Assembly: GCA_964528645.1 (NCBI GenBank)
Contig: CAZGSR010000001.1
Span: 1 to 64,000 of the forward strand
Source of the DNA: UBA5734 sp964528645
GTDB lineage: Bacteria; Bacillota; Clostridia; Saccharofermentanales; UBA5734
Length of the DNA stretch: 64,000 bases
Direction: 5' to 3'
Position 1 is the first letter of the stretch. The number at the start of each line of letters is the position of its first letter. The notes under the pieces were generated by a model that ran no database searches, was not told where the DNA came from, and saw only the letters and a program-made list of their open reading frames with translations. A program made the translations under genes and the position numbers. Shown here in pieces: positions 24,012 to 33,360 of this stretch.

Positions 24012-26252
24012 ATGCGTCACAGACTGGCATTTTTCCTGATGATCGCTGTGATCCTGTGGCTTCCCCAGACTGTCTTTGCTCAGCCTGAGACGATCAATTA
24101 TCAGGTTGACAGGGATTACCCACCATTTTCCTATACCACTGACAGCAGTTTGTACGGTTTCGACCCCTATCTGACCAATATCATTTTTAATTCCGATGTG
24201 TATACACTCAACTATTCTACCGATTCCTGGGACCAGGTCTATCCAAGGCTGATTTCCGGCGAGATCGACTTGGCAGGCATCATTGCAGTGACTGAGCAAC
24301 GCCAGCAAGAAGTCCTATTCTCAGAACCCCTGTTTAATTCATACATTGCCATCTACTCTCGGTCAGATTTCAGGAAAATCACCCTTAAGGACTTGGCCAG
24401 TCTGCGTGTGGGCGTTGGCCGAGGCTATTATTCCGAATCGGTTCTCCGCGATGAACTCACCATCGATACGTATATCGCCTATGATGATTTGAATGGTGCC
24501 ATCCGCGACTTACAGGCAGGGGCGATCGACGTTATTTTCGAAAATCAACAATTGCTCGATAACCTGTTAATCCGGGAAGGCCACAAAGGACCCGTGATTG
24601 CCCAGATCACAGAGCTCTACCCCCGACCCCATGCTTACGCCATCAGCAAGAAGCGCCCAGAGCTCGTCAGCTTCATGAACCAGAGGATTAATGAACTCAA
24701 GCGCAGCGGTGTTTTTGAAGAGATTTATACGAAATATTTCTACGAGCACACGGCTGATTATATCCGGATCCGCAACTGGCGCATTGCTTTTTCGGTCATC
24801 CTGGTTCTTATTTTGTTCGCCGGCCTGTTCCGTTTGATGCAGACGGTCATCCGGCTACTGAAAAGCGACCTGCAACGCAGCCTCAGCCACCTGGAATCAG
24901 CCCGTGATGAACTGGCTGCAGCCAATATCACCTTGCAAAGCAAATTGGCTGAAATCGAAGACCTGGCCTATGTCAACCGGGTCACCCGGTTACCGAACAA
25001 GAACCGGTTCAAGGAAACAGTCGAGCATTTGATATCAGATCCCAAGGTGGACCATTTTTGCTTTCTCTTTCTCGATCTTGACGATTTCAAGGAAGTTAAT
25101 GAAGCCTTTGGTCATGGTATCGGCGACCAGGTTCTGCAGAAAATCGCCCGAAGGCTGAGTCATGCCGAAATGGAAAGCCACGTCCAGGTTTTCAATCTTG
25201 GCAGCGACGAATTTGCCTGCCTGTTCATCCCCAATGCCAGCTCTGCGGTTTGTCCTGATTCAGCACGCATGCTGGAACGCATCGCCAAACCACTGGCGAT
25301 TGCGGATCATGTGTTTAATCTGTCCGCAAGTGGCGGAATTGTCAGCTACCCTGAACACGGGGAAACATTTGACGAGCTCTTTAAAAATGCTGATACCGCC
25401 TTGTACCATGCCAAATCCATTCAGCGCGGCATCGCGAAGGTGTATGATCCGGCTTTCGGACAGGCAGTGATCGCCAAGACGCTGCTCCAGCGTGATTTGC
25501 GCCAGGCCTTGGCAAATCAGGAATTCGAGCTGCATTACCAGCCCCAGCTGATTGCCAAATCAGGCAAGATCTGTGGCTTCGAGGCGCTGGTGCGCTGGAA
25601 TCGCCCCGGTCATGGCAGAGTCTCCCCCCTGATGTTCATCAAAGCTGCTGAAGAAAGCCAATTGATCATCCCGCTCGGTGAGTGGGTGCTCAGAACCGCC
25701 TGCAACTTCATCCGCGAACTCAATGCCAGGTCACAATCGACCTACTCTGTTTCGGTCAACATCTCTTCCATCCAGATTCATCAAGACCATTTTGTCGATC
25801 ATATTCTGGAAATCCTGGAACAAACCGGACTCAATCCGACTTGTCTGGAACTGGAGATCACCGAATCCGCCTTCCTGAAGACCACTGAGCAAATCATCTC
25901 CAAGCTGGAACGTCTGCGTTCAGCCGGAATCGGCATTGCCCTCGATGACTTTGGCACCGGCTACTCCTCCCTGAGCTACCTGAAAGAACTGCCCATGTCG
26001 ACTCTGAAAATAGACCGTTCATTCATCCAGAACCTGCTCGATGATCCGAAAGCCAAATCCCTGACCCGTTCGATCATCGCAATCGGTCATTTGCTCGACA
26101 TGAATGTGGTGGCCGAAGGCATCGAAACACAGGAACAGCGCACCTATCTGGCCTCGATCGAGTGCGATTGTTTCCAAGGCTATCTGATCCAGAAACCCTT
26201 GCCGGGAAAACAGCTCTACGAGTGGTTGGAGACGATGAGGACTAATAAATAG
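24012..26252 (+). CDS. Periplasmic-sensor GGDEF-EAL protein (c-di-GMP phosphodiesterase)
   Basis: A 746-residue membrane signalling protein. After a signal peptide (residues 1-23) comes an extracellular SBP_bac_3 amino-acid-binding-like domain (~27-245), one membrane helix (~257-275), a coiled coil, a GGDEF domain whose signature is GSDEF (397-401), and an EAL domain. EAL catalytic motifs are intact: FEALVRW (Glu524), ITESAF, DDFGTGYSS, KIDRSFI, VAEGIET, QGYLIQKPL. The GGDEF half may therefore be regulatory or weak and the protein mainly a c-di-GMP hydrolase responding to an external small molecule. Start follows GGAAAGGAAC. Monocistronic. Confidence 0.9.
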   Translation: MRHRLAFFLMIAVILWLPQTVFAQPETINYQVDRDYPPFSYTTDSSLYGFDPYLTNIIFNSDVYTLNYSTDSWDQVYPRLISGEIDLAGIIAVTEQRQQEVLFSEPLFNSYIAIYSRSDFRKITLKDLASLRVGVGRGYYSESVLRDELTIDTYIAYDDLNGAIRDLQAGAIDVIFENQQLLDNLLIREGHKGPVIAQITELYPRPHAYAISKKRPELVSFMNQRINELKRSGVFEEIYTKYFYEHTADYIRIRNWRIAFSVILVLILFAGLFRLMQTVIRLLKSDLQRSLSHLESARDELAAANITLQSKLAEIEDLAYVNRVTRLPNKNRFKETVEHLISDPKVDHFCFLFLDLDDFKEVNEAFGHGIGDQVLQKIARRLSHAEMESHVQVFNLGSDEFACLFIPNASSAVCPDSARMLERIAKPLAIADHVFNLSASGGIVSYPEHGETFDELFKNADTALYHAKSIQRGIAKVYDPAFGQAVIAKTLLQRDLRQALANQEFELHYQPQLIAKSGKICGFEALVRWNRPGHGRVSPLMFIKAAEESQLIIPLGEWVLRTACNFIRELNARSQSTYSVSVNISSIQIHQDHFVDHILEILEQTGLNPTCLELEITESAFLKTTEQIISKLERLRSAGIGIALDDFGTGYSSLSYLKELPMSTLKIDRSFIQNLLDDPKAKSLTRSIIAIGHLLDMNVVAEGIETQEQRTYLASIECDCFQGYLIQKPLPGKQLYEWLETMRTNK

Positions 26253-26255
26253 GCA

Positions 26256-27335
26256 TCATTTGAATGCATCATGATGTTCTGGAATCACCGTGACGCCATA
26301 GCGCGTTCCGAGCCAGAGCTGGCCGTCCTGGTCCTCTAACATCACTTTAACTTCGTTGTCGGATAGTCCACTCGTCCGGTCAAGAATGGTCACTCCATCG
26401 GGATCGACAATTGCAACACCGTCATACTCAGAGCCAAGCCACATCCGCCGAGCCTTGTCCTGGAAGATCGACCGGACTTTTTCGCCTGCGAGGCCGTCGT
26501 CTTTGGACATCGTTCGCGTGAGTGACCACTCTCCTCCCACGTGATGGAAAACGGCTGCCCCACCTTCGCTCAACAACCCCGTTCCAACCCAGACATCCTG
26601 CATCTGGTCCTGGCAAATTGCCGTGATGTACTCATGTGGCAAGCCATCAGCCACAGTCCAGGAGTGCCAGTTGCCATCTGCAGCCTGATAGCTGATGCCA
26701 CCACGGCTGTTGTATGAGCCAAACCAGATCCCACCCAGAGAATCGGGCAGGATGACATTGACCATGTCACTCAAAAGGCCATCCTCCCGGGTGAAAGTCC
26801 GTCTGATGTGCGACTTTGCGCCATCACCAGGTGGTGCAATCTGCACCGCACCGCTCCAGGTTCCGGCCCAGATCAGGCCCAATGGATCCTCTGCCAGGGT
26901 ATTGACACGGTTATCCGGCAATCCGTCCTTTTTGGTCAGTGTTTGCCATTGGCCATTGGCCAGGCAGGAGACCCCCTGGTCGTGTCCGACCCAGATTCTT
27001 TCGCAACGATCAACCAGGATCGCGCGTGTGTATTGAAAGCTGATCTCTTCTGGTGTCTGGGTCATGACCTCGTATGAATGCCGGTCAATCCGGTACAGGC
27101 CATCGACGCCGCCAGCCCAGACTGTATCATCCTGGATCGCCAGTGCTGAGACCTCCTCCGGCGGATCGATTACGATGAATCCAGAATGGGCAGATTGTAG
27201 TGCCACCATCTCGGCATGGTTTTGGTTCAGGTACCAGGTGAGCAGCGTCAAAACAACCAGAGCGACCAGAATCTGGACCAGTCGGACAGATCTTGCAGAT
27301 AACAGCACGACGCACGCCCGATCGTCAGGTGTCAA
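26256..27335 (-). CDS. Membrane-anchored propeller protein (Reg_prop repeats)
   Basis: A 359-residue paralogue of the protein at 13075. One N-terminal helix (~residues 18-36, VQILVALVVLTLLTWYL) anchors an exported propeller with blades such as TVWAGGVDGLYRI, IWVGHDQGVSCL, LIWAGTWSGAVQI, IWFGSYNSRGGI, VWVGTGLLSEGGA, MWLGSEYDGVAIV and LWLGTRYGVTVI. No output domain. The frame begins at a TTG (27335) that overlaps the stop of the large membrane protein upstream; no good ribosome binding site is visible, so translational coupling is likely. Immediate coupling to the toxin-like gene suggests a partner role, ligand unknown. Confidence 0.75.
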   Translation of the reverse strand: MTPDDRACVVLLSARSVRLVQILVALVVLTLLTWYLNQNHAEMVALQSAHSGFIVIDPPEEVSALAIQDDTVWAGGVDGLYRIDRHSYEVMTQTPEEISFQYTRAILVDRCERIWVGHDQGVSCLANGQWQTLTKKDGLPDNRVNTLAEDPLGLIWAGTWSGAVQIAPPGDGAKSHIRRTFTREDGLLSDMVNVILPDSLGGIWFGSYNSRGGISYQAADGNWHSWTVADGLPHEYITAICQDQMQDVWVGTGLLSEGGAAVFHHVGGEWSLTRTMSKDDGLAGEKVRSIFQDKARRMWLGSEYDGVAIVDPDGVTILDRTSGLSDNEVKVMLEDQDGQLWLGTRYGVTVIPEHHDAFK

Positions 27336-29887
27336 TGGATCTGGCGGCCGAGTTTGACGATCGTTTCAAACTGCTTGCCCAGGTCGAGCGCCACCTGTTC
27401 CTTGGTGTAGCCGATCGCCTGCAGGGCGCGTTCGATTTCGACCGTTGGCACGCCATTGTTGACATTTTTCATGATGTCGATCGCCTGGTTGAGCCGGCTT
27501 GACTGGACCGAGGCGTTGAAATGCTGAGCTGCCGGCATGACCTGGTTGTCCCACTGCTTGGTCAACTGGCGCATGCCCTCGGAAATTTCATCTTCAAACC
27601 GCAGCGGATCGAGTGTGCGGAACTTGGCTGCTTCGTCGAAATGCTTCATGCCCTTGTACGTGATGGCGTTGCCGACCTGTTCGGCATCTGCAATCATGTG
27701 GGCCTGGCGCGAAGTGGCCAGGTTCAGGGCAGTTTCGTCAGCCCCGTACGCTTCAGGGTGGAATTTATTCGTCAAGGTATGGTCGAGCCGCTGCATGACA
27801 TCGTCAGGAGTGACACCATCCGGAAAATATTGCCGTGTATTTTCAAAGAGCCGTTGCCGATACAAATCATCCCATTGACCGGGCGACAGATCACGGCCAT
27901 TGAGTCGGATGGTGATGTCACGGTCAAAGCCGATCTTGATCTGGGCACTCTGATTGCTGGCAGGTGGCATCCACAAGTCGGATGGGTCACAATGAAGCCG
28001 AGTGGCCAGATCATCGAGCACTTGCTTGTCAACATTGCCAAAAATCTGTTGCAGCCGCTGGTTGTAAGCCTGGACGGCTGCGGCTGCTTCATCGCTGTTG
28101 CGCGCCATTTCATTGAGGGCCCGGATCGCGCTTCGGTCCTGCTGGAGATTGATGATCTGTTGCATGATGTCATCAGAGCTTTGACCGCCCGACTGCATCG
28201 CCCTGACAAAATCATCCGCGATCTGCTGGCCCGCTGCTGTGCGCTGCAGACCTGCATGCAAGCGGATCAGGTCATCGGCGGAGCGGACAGCCCCGCCCGG
28301 GGTACCGCCAGCCGCACGGATCAGGTCGTCCGCATAGGTTGACAGGCGGTTCAAGGCTGCGCGGCTGGTATCGGCTACGGTCCCGGCGCCATCAATCAGG
28401 CCATACATCTTGATCACGCCCATCGCATACAGGCCAGCCCGCTCCGTGGCACTTTTATTCGGGTCCATGCAATTGACGATGTCCTGCAGCCCGGACATTT
28501 CATAGAGGGTCGAGGCAACTTTCTGACCAGACCCGATCGGGTCATTGACCAAGTCAGATGCGGTCATTTCCATCGTTGCCAGCAAAATCCCTGGGTCCCT
28601 GGCCAGGTCCCTCAGGATGTTCATGCCTTCGCTGGCCAGGTCACCTACCGCACCACCTACGCCACGGACAAATTGCCAGGAATTGTTGAGAGCCTCGAGT
28701 GGATTCTCGGCCAGGTACTGTGGCAGCTCGACTTCCAGAGTGTGGCGAAAATCTGCATATGCCTGGGCTAGCTCCGTTACATCGTTATAGACCCCGCTGA
28801 GAAAATCCTTGATAAAGTTGGTGTTGGAATTTTCTGCCAGCAGCTGCTCCACACTTTGCTGGTGACGCTGCTCAGTCAAGGCGCGAACCTCGGCAAATTG
28901 CTCGGGCGTCAAGTTGTTCCGGATGTATTCGTACGGATTCATGTTGGGATTTTTGATCAGTCCGAGCATGAAATTGGGAAACATCGGTCCGAGAACATTG
29001 GCCAGGCTCGACAGCAGAGCTGGGGACAAGCTCAGCATCAGGGCAGTTGGTGTACCACTGTTGGCCAGCCAGCCCCGGATATTGCGGCCGCTTTCAGACC
29101 AACCGGAATCATCCGCCCAGACGTTCATTTTTTTCAGGACGACAAGACCTGCAGCCAGTGATAGAAACAGGATGACTTTGGCGGCTGTTTTCTTTTTTGC
29201 CTGGTTCAAGCTGGTGATCACCACAATGGCCAGGAAAATCAGGATTTTCACCACCGTGCTGACCATTGTCTTGCCAAAGATGACCGGTGGAATCAGACCC
29301 GAAAGCAACAGGCCGAGGATCAGTCCCCAGACAAAAACCGCAAACACGTCGATATTGAAGATCTTTCGTTTCTTGACCCGGAACAGGCGTTGCAGGTCAG
29401 ATTTCCCCAGTGTCAGGACGAGGATCAGAAAGCTTCGCTCGCGCTGGCTGACGGAAAGGAACAGGAAGATGGCCAGCATCAGGCAGGCAGCATTGTTCAG
29501 GACGAAAATACCAGCCAGCATGGCTAGGCTGAATCCGACCAGGGTGTAGGGCACCGATTTGCCGTTGCTGCCCTGGACCCGAAGATGAAACAGCTGGTCC
29601 ATCATCGTGCCCAGATCTTTGAAAAACTGCTTGAAGCCAAATGAGATAAGGCGTGAGACGGTGCCAAAGGCGACCGTTGACAGCAGCATCCAGAACAGAA
29701 GGCTATTGAACGACTGGCCAGCTGCCGCCCGCTCGGACAGACCTGTTTTGACCAGGTTCAGGATCATGGCCAGCCACCGGTTTTGCTCCACGATGAAGTG
29801 GCAATCGCAGGCATTGCAGGCACCTCCTGGAGAAGAACCAGGCAGACAAGTCTGCCCAGGCAAAAGGAATTCGCTCTCTGATTTCAT
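27332..29887 (-). CDS. Multi-helix membrane protein with distinct C-terminal effector-like domain
   Basis: An 851-residue paralogue of the protein at 19582. Shared N-terminal features: FGFKQFFKDL, several membrane helices (about residues 65-270), SDLQRLFRVKK and WADDSGWSESGR. The middle is helical (EYIRNNLTPEQFAEVRALTEQRHQ; VNDPIGSGQKVASTLYEM). The C-terminal ~200 residues (from 650) are unrelated to the paralogue: IGFDRDITIRLNG, then HPEAYGADETALNLATSRQA, then a helical end. The DRD acidic pair recalls nucleotidyltransferase-like sites but no family is claimed. The first residues contain a Cys cluster (CNACDCH). The ATG at 29887 has only a weak site, so the start is uncertain; ATG 29767 is an alternative. 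Confidence 0.68.
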   Translation of the reverse strand: MKSESEFLLPGQTCLPGSSPGGACNACDCHFIVEQNRWLAMILNLVKTGLSERAAAGQSFNSLLFWMLLSTVAFGTVSRLISFGFKQFFKDLGTMMDQLFHLRVQGSNGKSVPYTLVGFSLAMLAGIFVLNNAACLMLAIFLFLSVSQRERSFLILVLTLGKSDLQRLFRVKKRKIFNIDVFAVFVWGLILGLLLSGLIPPVIFGKTMVSTVVKILIFLAIVVITSLNQAKKKTAAKVILFLSLAAGLVVLKKMNVWADDSGWSESGRNIRGWLANSGTPTALMLSLSPALLSSLANVLGPMFPNFMLGLIKNPNMNPYEYIRNNLTPEQFAEVRALTEQRHQQSVEQLLAENSNTNFIKDFLSGVYNDVTELAQAYADFRHTLEVELPQYLAENPLEALNNSWQFVRGVGGAVGDLASEGMNILRDLARDPGILLATMEMTASDLVNDPIGSGQKVASTLYEMSGLQDIVNCMDPNKSATERAGLYAMGVIKMYGLIDGAGTVADTSRAALNRLSTYADDLIRAAGGTPGGAVRSADDLIRLHAGLQRTAAGQQIADDFVRAMQSGGQSSDDIMQQIINLQQDRSAIRALNEMARNSDEAAAAVQAYNQRLQQIFGNVDKQVLDDLATRLHCDPSDLWMPPASNQSAQIKIGFDRDITIRLNGRDLSPGQWDDLYRQRLFENTRQYFPDGVTPDDVMQRLDHTLTNKFHPEAYGADETALNLATSRQAHMIADAEQVGNAITYKGMKHFDEAAKFRTLDPLRFEDEISEGMRQLTKQWDNQVMPAAQHFNASVQSSRLNQAIDIMKNVNNGVPTVEIERALQAIGYTKEQVALDLGKQFETIVKLGRQIH

Positions 29888-29998
29888 TATATAGGATCTC
29901 GTGTGAAATGCGTGATACACTGTTAGCAGCCCGACAACAAACAACGCCCGTACAGGGTGCTGATGATTCACCAATCAAGTCAGGCAAGTCAGGATGGT

Positions 29999-31003
29999 AT
30001 GGCAATGGAACGACCCCTGGTCAGTATCGTAGTGCCAATTTATAAAGTCGAAAAATATCTCGAGCGTTGCCTGGATTCTCTGGTGGCCCAGGACTACCGC
30101 CCCTTGGAAGTGATCCTGGTCAATGACGGTTCGCCCGATGGCTGTGGCGATATCATTCACCGCTACGAAGCTCGTTATCCAATTTTCCACTCCCTCTGGC
30201 AGGAAAACCAGGGTCTTGCCGCAGCTCGCAACAATGGCATCGCCCTGGCCACCGGCAAATACATCGCCTTGGTCGATTCAGATGATTATGTCGAGCCCGA
30301 TTTCATCAGTAGCATGGCAGATCTGGCTGAGGAACGCCAGGCCGACATCGTCATGGGCAATTTCTACATCGATTTCCCCCGCGGCGGCATCAAGATCCCC
30401 TTCCGGATGCTGACCATGCACAAAAACCTCTCCGGTGAAGAAGCCGCCCAGATGTCATTGACCTTGCTGCGCATCCCCGCTTTTGCCTGGAACAAGCTCT
30501 ATCGCCGCGAACTGTTTGCCGACCACAACATTTCCTACCCCTCGATCTATTACGAGGACGTGGCCACAACTTCGCGCCTTTTGATCAAATCCGGCCGGGT
30601 AGCAATCCAGCAAAAGCCGGTCTACCATTATTGCCTGCGCAGCACTGGTATCACCGGCAATTTCCGGATGAAAAATGTCAATGACTATCTCAAAGCCGTC
30701 GATATTGTGCGTCATTTCATCTGGGACCAGCAACTTTGGACAACCTGGAAACGCCCGTATCGTGCGTTCCTGCGCACCGTTGAAGCCCAGCTGTTCCTGG
30801 CGATCGTGCTGCAGATGAACCAGATGTCAGTCAGGAAACGCCAGCACCTGATGCGCCAGGTCCATCACCGGATCCATCGTTTGGCCGCTCCCCCCGTGAC
30901 TGACGAGGTCAGTGCAGAATATGAGCAAAGCATCTTCGCCCTGCCTCTGCGCCTCTTCAAAAAGGCCACCGCCTTCCGCTGGATCCGCGGCGGCAAAGAA
31001 TAG
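29999..31003 (+). CDS. Family 2 glycosyltransferase
   Basis: A 334-residue cytoplasmic GT-A enzyme, probably making a surface polysaccharide or glycolipid. Motifs: VSIVVPIYKVEKYLERCLDSL at the nucleotide-binding edge, VNDGSPDG, GLAAARNNGIALATGKYI, the metal-binding DSDD in LVDSDDYVEPDFI, and the acceptor-side YYEDVATTSRLL. The C-terminal third is helical and basic, without membrane helices. The ATG at 29999 follows AGGATGG; an earlier in-frame ATG at 29957 lacks a site. It stands alone, divergent from the gene at 29887. Confidence 0.9.
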   Translation: MAMERPLVSIVVPIYKVEKYLERCLDSLVAQDYRPLEVILVNDGSPDGCGDIIHRYEARYPIFHSLWQENQGLAAARNNGIALATGKYIALVDSDDYVEPDFISSMADLAEERQADIVMGNFYIDFPRGGIKIPFRMLTMHKNLSGEEAAQMSLTLLRIPAFAWNKLYRRELFADHNISYPSIYYEDVATTSRLLIKSGRVAIQQKPVYHYCLRSTGITGNFRMKNVNDYLKAVDIVRHFIWDQQLWTTWKRPYRAFLRTVEAQLFLAIVLQMNQMSVRKRQHLMRQVHHRIHRLAAPPVTDEVSAEYEQSIFALPLRLFKKATAFRWIRGGKE

Positions 31004-31139
31004 GGGACAAGCTAATTCTGATGCATGACACATTCTTTGGTAAATTGTTGGAAATAAGGGCGCATCCTTTCATTCCTTTTCACTGTATAAGCCAAGAGCC
31101 CGTTTTTATCCAGCTAAAATCAGATGGCGCAATTGGGTA

Positions 31140-31145
31140 TATAAT
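31140..31145 (+). promoter_or_regulatory. Candidate -10 element of the subtilase gene
   Basis: A perfect TATAAT lies 80 bases before the start codon; no good -35 is visible at the usual distance. An AAGAGCC/GGCTCTT pair (31094-31100 and 31155-31161) followed by TATTTTTAG in the 5' leader could form a weak attenuator. The remainder of 31004-31224 shows nothing recognisable. Confidence 0.4.
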
Positions 31146-31224
31146 GATAGTGACGGCTCTTTATTTTTAGTTGCACATTGATCGTTTTATCTGTCCATGA
31201 CATCGTTCCCGAGGAGGTGGTTGT

Positions 31225-33114
31225 ATGCGGTTTAAAGCATTGGCCAGTTACATGTTGGTTCTGATCATGATCGTGGCGATCCTGCCCATTTCAGCGGTCA
31301 GTGCAGCATCGGATTCTTTGCGTGTATTTAAGAACCAGGCAATATCTGATGAGGCTTATGTGTCCGATGAAATCGTTGTCCAATTCAAAAATGACCACAA
31401 GCCATTCCAGGTCATCAAGGTCCCGGCAGGCATGGTCAGGGAAAAGGCGCAAGAGTACTCGCGCAGGCCTGACGTGGTCTTTGCCGAGCCTAACTATTAC
31501 GCGCAGGCCTTTGCCGCCCCCAGCGATCCGTATTACGCACTCCAGTGGAATTTTGCCACCGAGAACAAGAGCGGCATCAATCTGGAATCAGCCTGGACAA
31601 AAACAACTGGCGCAGGTGTAACCGTAGCGATCGTCGACACCGGCATTGCCTATGAAAATTATGCTAATTTCGTGCTGGCTCCGGACCTGGACCAGACAAA
31701 ATTCGTCGCTGGCTATGACTTCGTCAACAACGACGCACATGCCAACGATGACAACAGCCACGGTACGCACGTGGCTGGTACCATTGCCCAAAGCACAAAC
31801 AATAGCATCGGCGTCGCGGGCATCGCCTACAGCGCCACCCTGATGCCGGTCAAAGTCCTGAACAAAAGAGGGTCCGGCACGTACACCGCCATTGCCAATG
31901 GCATTCGCTTTGCCGCTGACCATGAGGCAGACGTGATTAACCTGAGCCTGGGTGGGCCCTATCCATCACCGATCCTGGAAGACGCTCTGGCCTATGCCCA
32001 CAGCAAGAACGTGACGATTGTCGCTGCAGCTGGTAACGACGGCACAGGCACCGTCAGCTACCCTGCCGCCTATGATGCATATGTCATCGCAGTCGGAGCT
32101 ACGCGTGTGGACAAAACCCTCGCCTATTACTCCAACTGGGGCTCGAGGCTCGACCTGGTCGCACCCGGTGGTGACGTTAACGTTGACCAGAACGGTGATG
32201 GCCAGAAAGACGGCATCCTCCAGAACACCTTTAATCCAACCACCAAAGTGGTGAGCGACTTTGGCTACTATTTCTTCCAGGGCACCTCGATGGCATCCCC
32301 ACATGTCGCCGGTGTCGCAGCTCTGGTCATCGCCGCAGGGATCGCGAACAATCCAGCTGGAGTACAGGCAGTTCTGCAGACCACAGCACTCGATCTCGGC
32401 GCAGAAGGGCGAGATGATCTGTATGGCTATGGCCTGGTCGATGCAGGCAAAGCACTAAATGCAACGGTCGAGCCTCCGCCAGATGAGAACACAGCACCAA
32501 CTGCAGATCCTCAGTCGGTAACAACAATGTTCAACACACCTGTGACGATCACGCTGACCGGCAGCGATCCAGAGGGGGACACTCTGACTTATAAAATTGT
32601 CGAAGGGCCTGCTTATGGCGTCCTGTCAGGTACTACCCCTTCGCTCACCTACACGCCTGATACTGGTTTTACAGGCAACGATTCATTCACCTTCAGCGTG
32701 TTTGATGGTGAATTGCACAGCAATCCAGCCACTGTCAGCATCACCGTCAATCCAGCCACACCTCCGCCGGAGAATCCAGAATTGGACGTAAACATTGTAA
32801 TGGCGACATCTGGCAAGAAGGCCGGCAAAAACTATTTTGTCTGGGCCACGGCTACAGTCACCGCTGATTCGGGTAGTGTTCCTCTTGCCGGAGCTACGGT
32901 AACTGGGCATTGGATCGATGCCACAACCGATCTCGATACCGGCATCACTGATACTGCGGGCACGGTGAACCTGGCTTCGGATCAGGTCAAAGCGAGCACA
33001 TCTTCACTGACCTTCACATTCGTTGTCGATCAGATCACAAAAGATGGTGTCACTTATGCTTTGCCAGAAGGTGGCACATCAGGATCGATCATCTACACCC
33101 CACCTGCAAAATAG
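31225..33114 (+). CDS. Secreted subtilisin-like serine protease (S8)
   Basis: A 629-residue exported protease. A signal peptide (1-28) and a short propeptide (YVSDEIVVQFKN to DVVFAEPNYYAQ) precede the S8 domain with the full catalytic triad: Asp138 in VAIVDTGI, His179 in NSHGTHVAGTIA and Ser355 in GTSMASPHVAG. After about residue 415 there is a cadherin-like Ig domain (NTAPTADPQSVT to FTFSVFDG) and a second beta domain at the C-terminus. No sortase or S-layer anchor is seen, so it is probably released or held by weak wall contacts. AGGAGGTGG precedes the start. Monocistronic. Confidence 0.93.
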   Translation: MRFKALASYMLVLIMIVAILPISAVSAASDSLRVFKNQAISDEAYVSDEIVVQFKNDHKPFQVIKVPAGMVREKAQEYSRRPDVVFAEPNYYAQAFAAPSDPYYALQWNFATENKSGINLESAWTKTTGAGVTVAIVDTGIAYENYANFVLAPDLDQTKFVAGYDFVNNDAHANDDNSHGTHVAGTIAQSTNNSIGVAGIAYSATLMPVKVLNKRGSGTYTAIANGIRFAADHEADVINLSLGGPYPSPILEDALAYAHSKNVTIVAAAGNDGTGTVSYPAAYDAYVIAVGATRVDKTLAYYSNWGSRLDLVAPGGDVNVDQNGDGQKDGILQNTFNPTTKVVSDFGYYFFQGTSMASPHVAGVAALVIAAGIANNPAGVQAVLQTTALDLGAEGRDDLYGYGLVDAGKALNATVEPPPDENTAPTADPQSVTTMFNTPVTITLTGSDPEGDTLTYKIVEGPAYGVLSGTTPSLTYTPDTGFTGNDSFTFSVFDGELHSNPATVSITVNPATPPPENPELDVNIVMATSGKKAGKNYFVWATATVTADSGSVPLAGATVTGHWIDATTDLDTGITDTAGTVNLASDQVKASTSSLTFTFVVDQITKDGVTYALPEGGTSGSIIYTPPAK

Positions 33115-33131
33115 TCATTCTTAGAATCAAT

Positions 33132-33170
33132 AAAGACCGCCCCCGGTGCCTGGCACCGGGAGCGGTCTTT
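33132..33170. terminator. Strong bidirectional terminator
   Basis: AAAGACCGC...CCCGGTGCC pairs with GGCACCGGG...GCGGTCTTT, about 18 base pairs with a mismatch and a very short loop, flanked by A and T runs. It serves the subtilase gene and the convergent small genes, whose last stop codon falls inside it. Confidence 0.93.
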
Positions 33171-33360
33171 ATTGTGCCTTGTACCAGGCCATGAGCGATT
33201 CCAGATGATCCTCACTGACATAATCGCCGCCGTCCTTGAGCATGGCCAGCATTTCAATCTCTTCCGGGGATTTCCCATCCTTTTTCTCCAATGCTGGACC
33301 CATGAACCTGCTCATCGTTTTCATCATGATCGATTGATAGACTATGGCAGTGGGTTTCAT
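33169..33360 (-). CDS. Small protein of unknown function
   Basis: A 63-residue protein, Met/Lys-rich at its start (MKPTAIVYQSIMMKTMSRFM) and acidic later (KSPEEIEMLAMLKDGGDYVSEDHLESLM). No cysteine pairs or membrane helix. The ATG at 33360 overlaps the upstream stop as ATGA, which decides the start over an upstream TTG at 33381. It is the second gene of a two-gene unit with the zinc-ribbon membrane protein. Confidence 0.55.
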   Translation of the reverse strand: MKPTAIVYQSIMMKTMSRFMGPALEKKDGKSPEEIEMLAMLKDGGDYVSEDHLESLMAWYKAQ

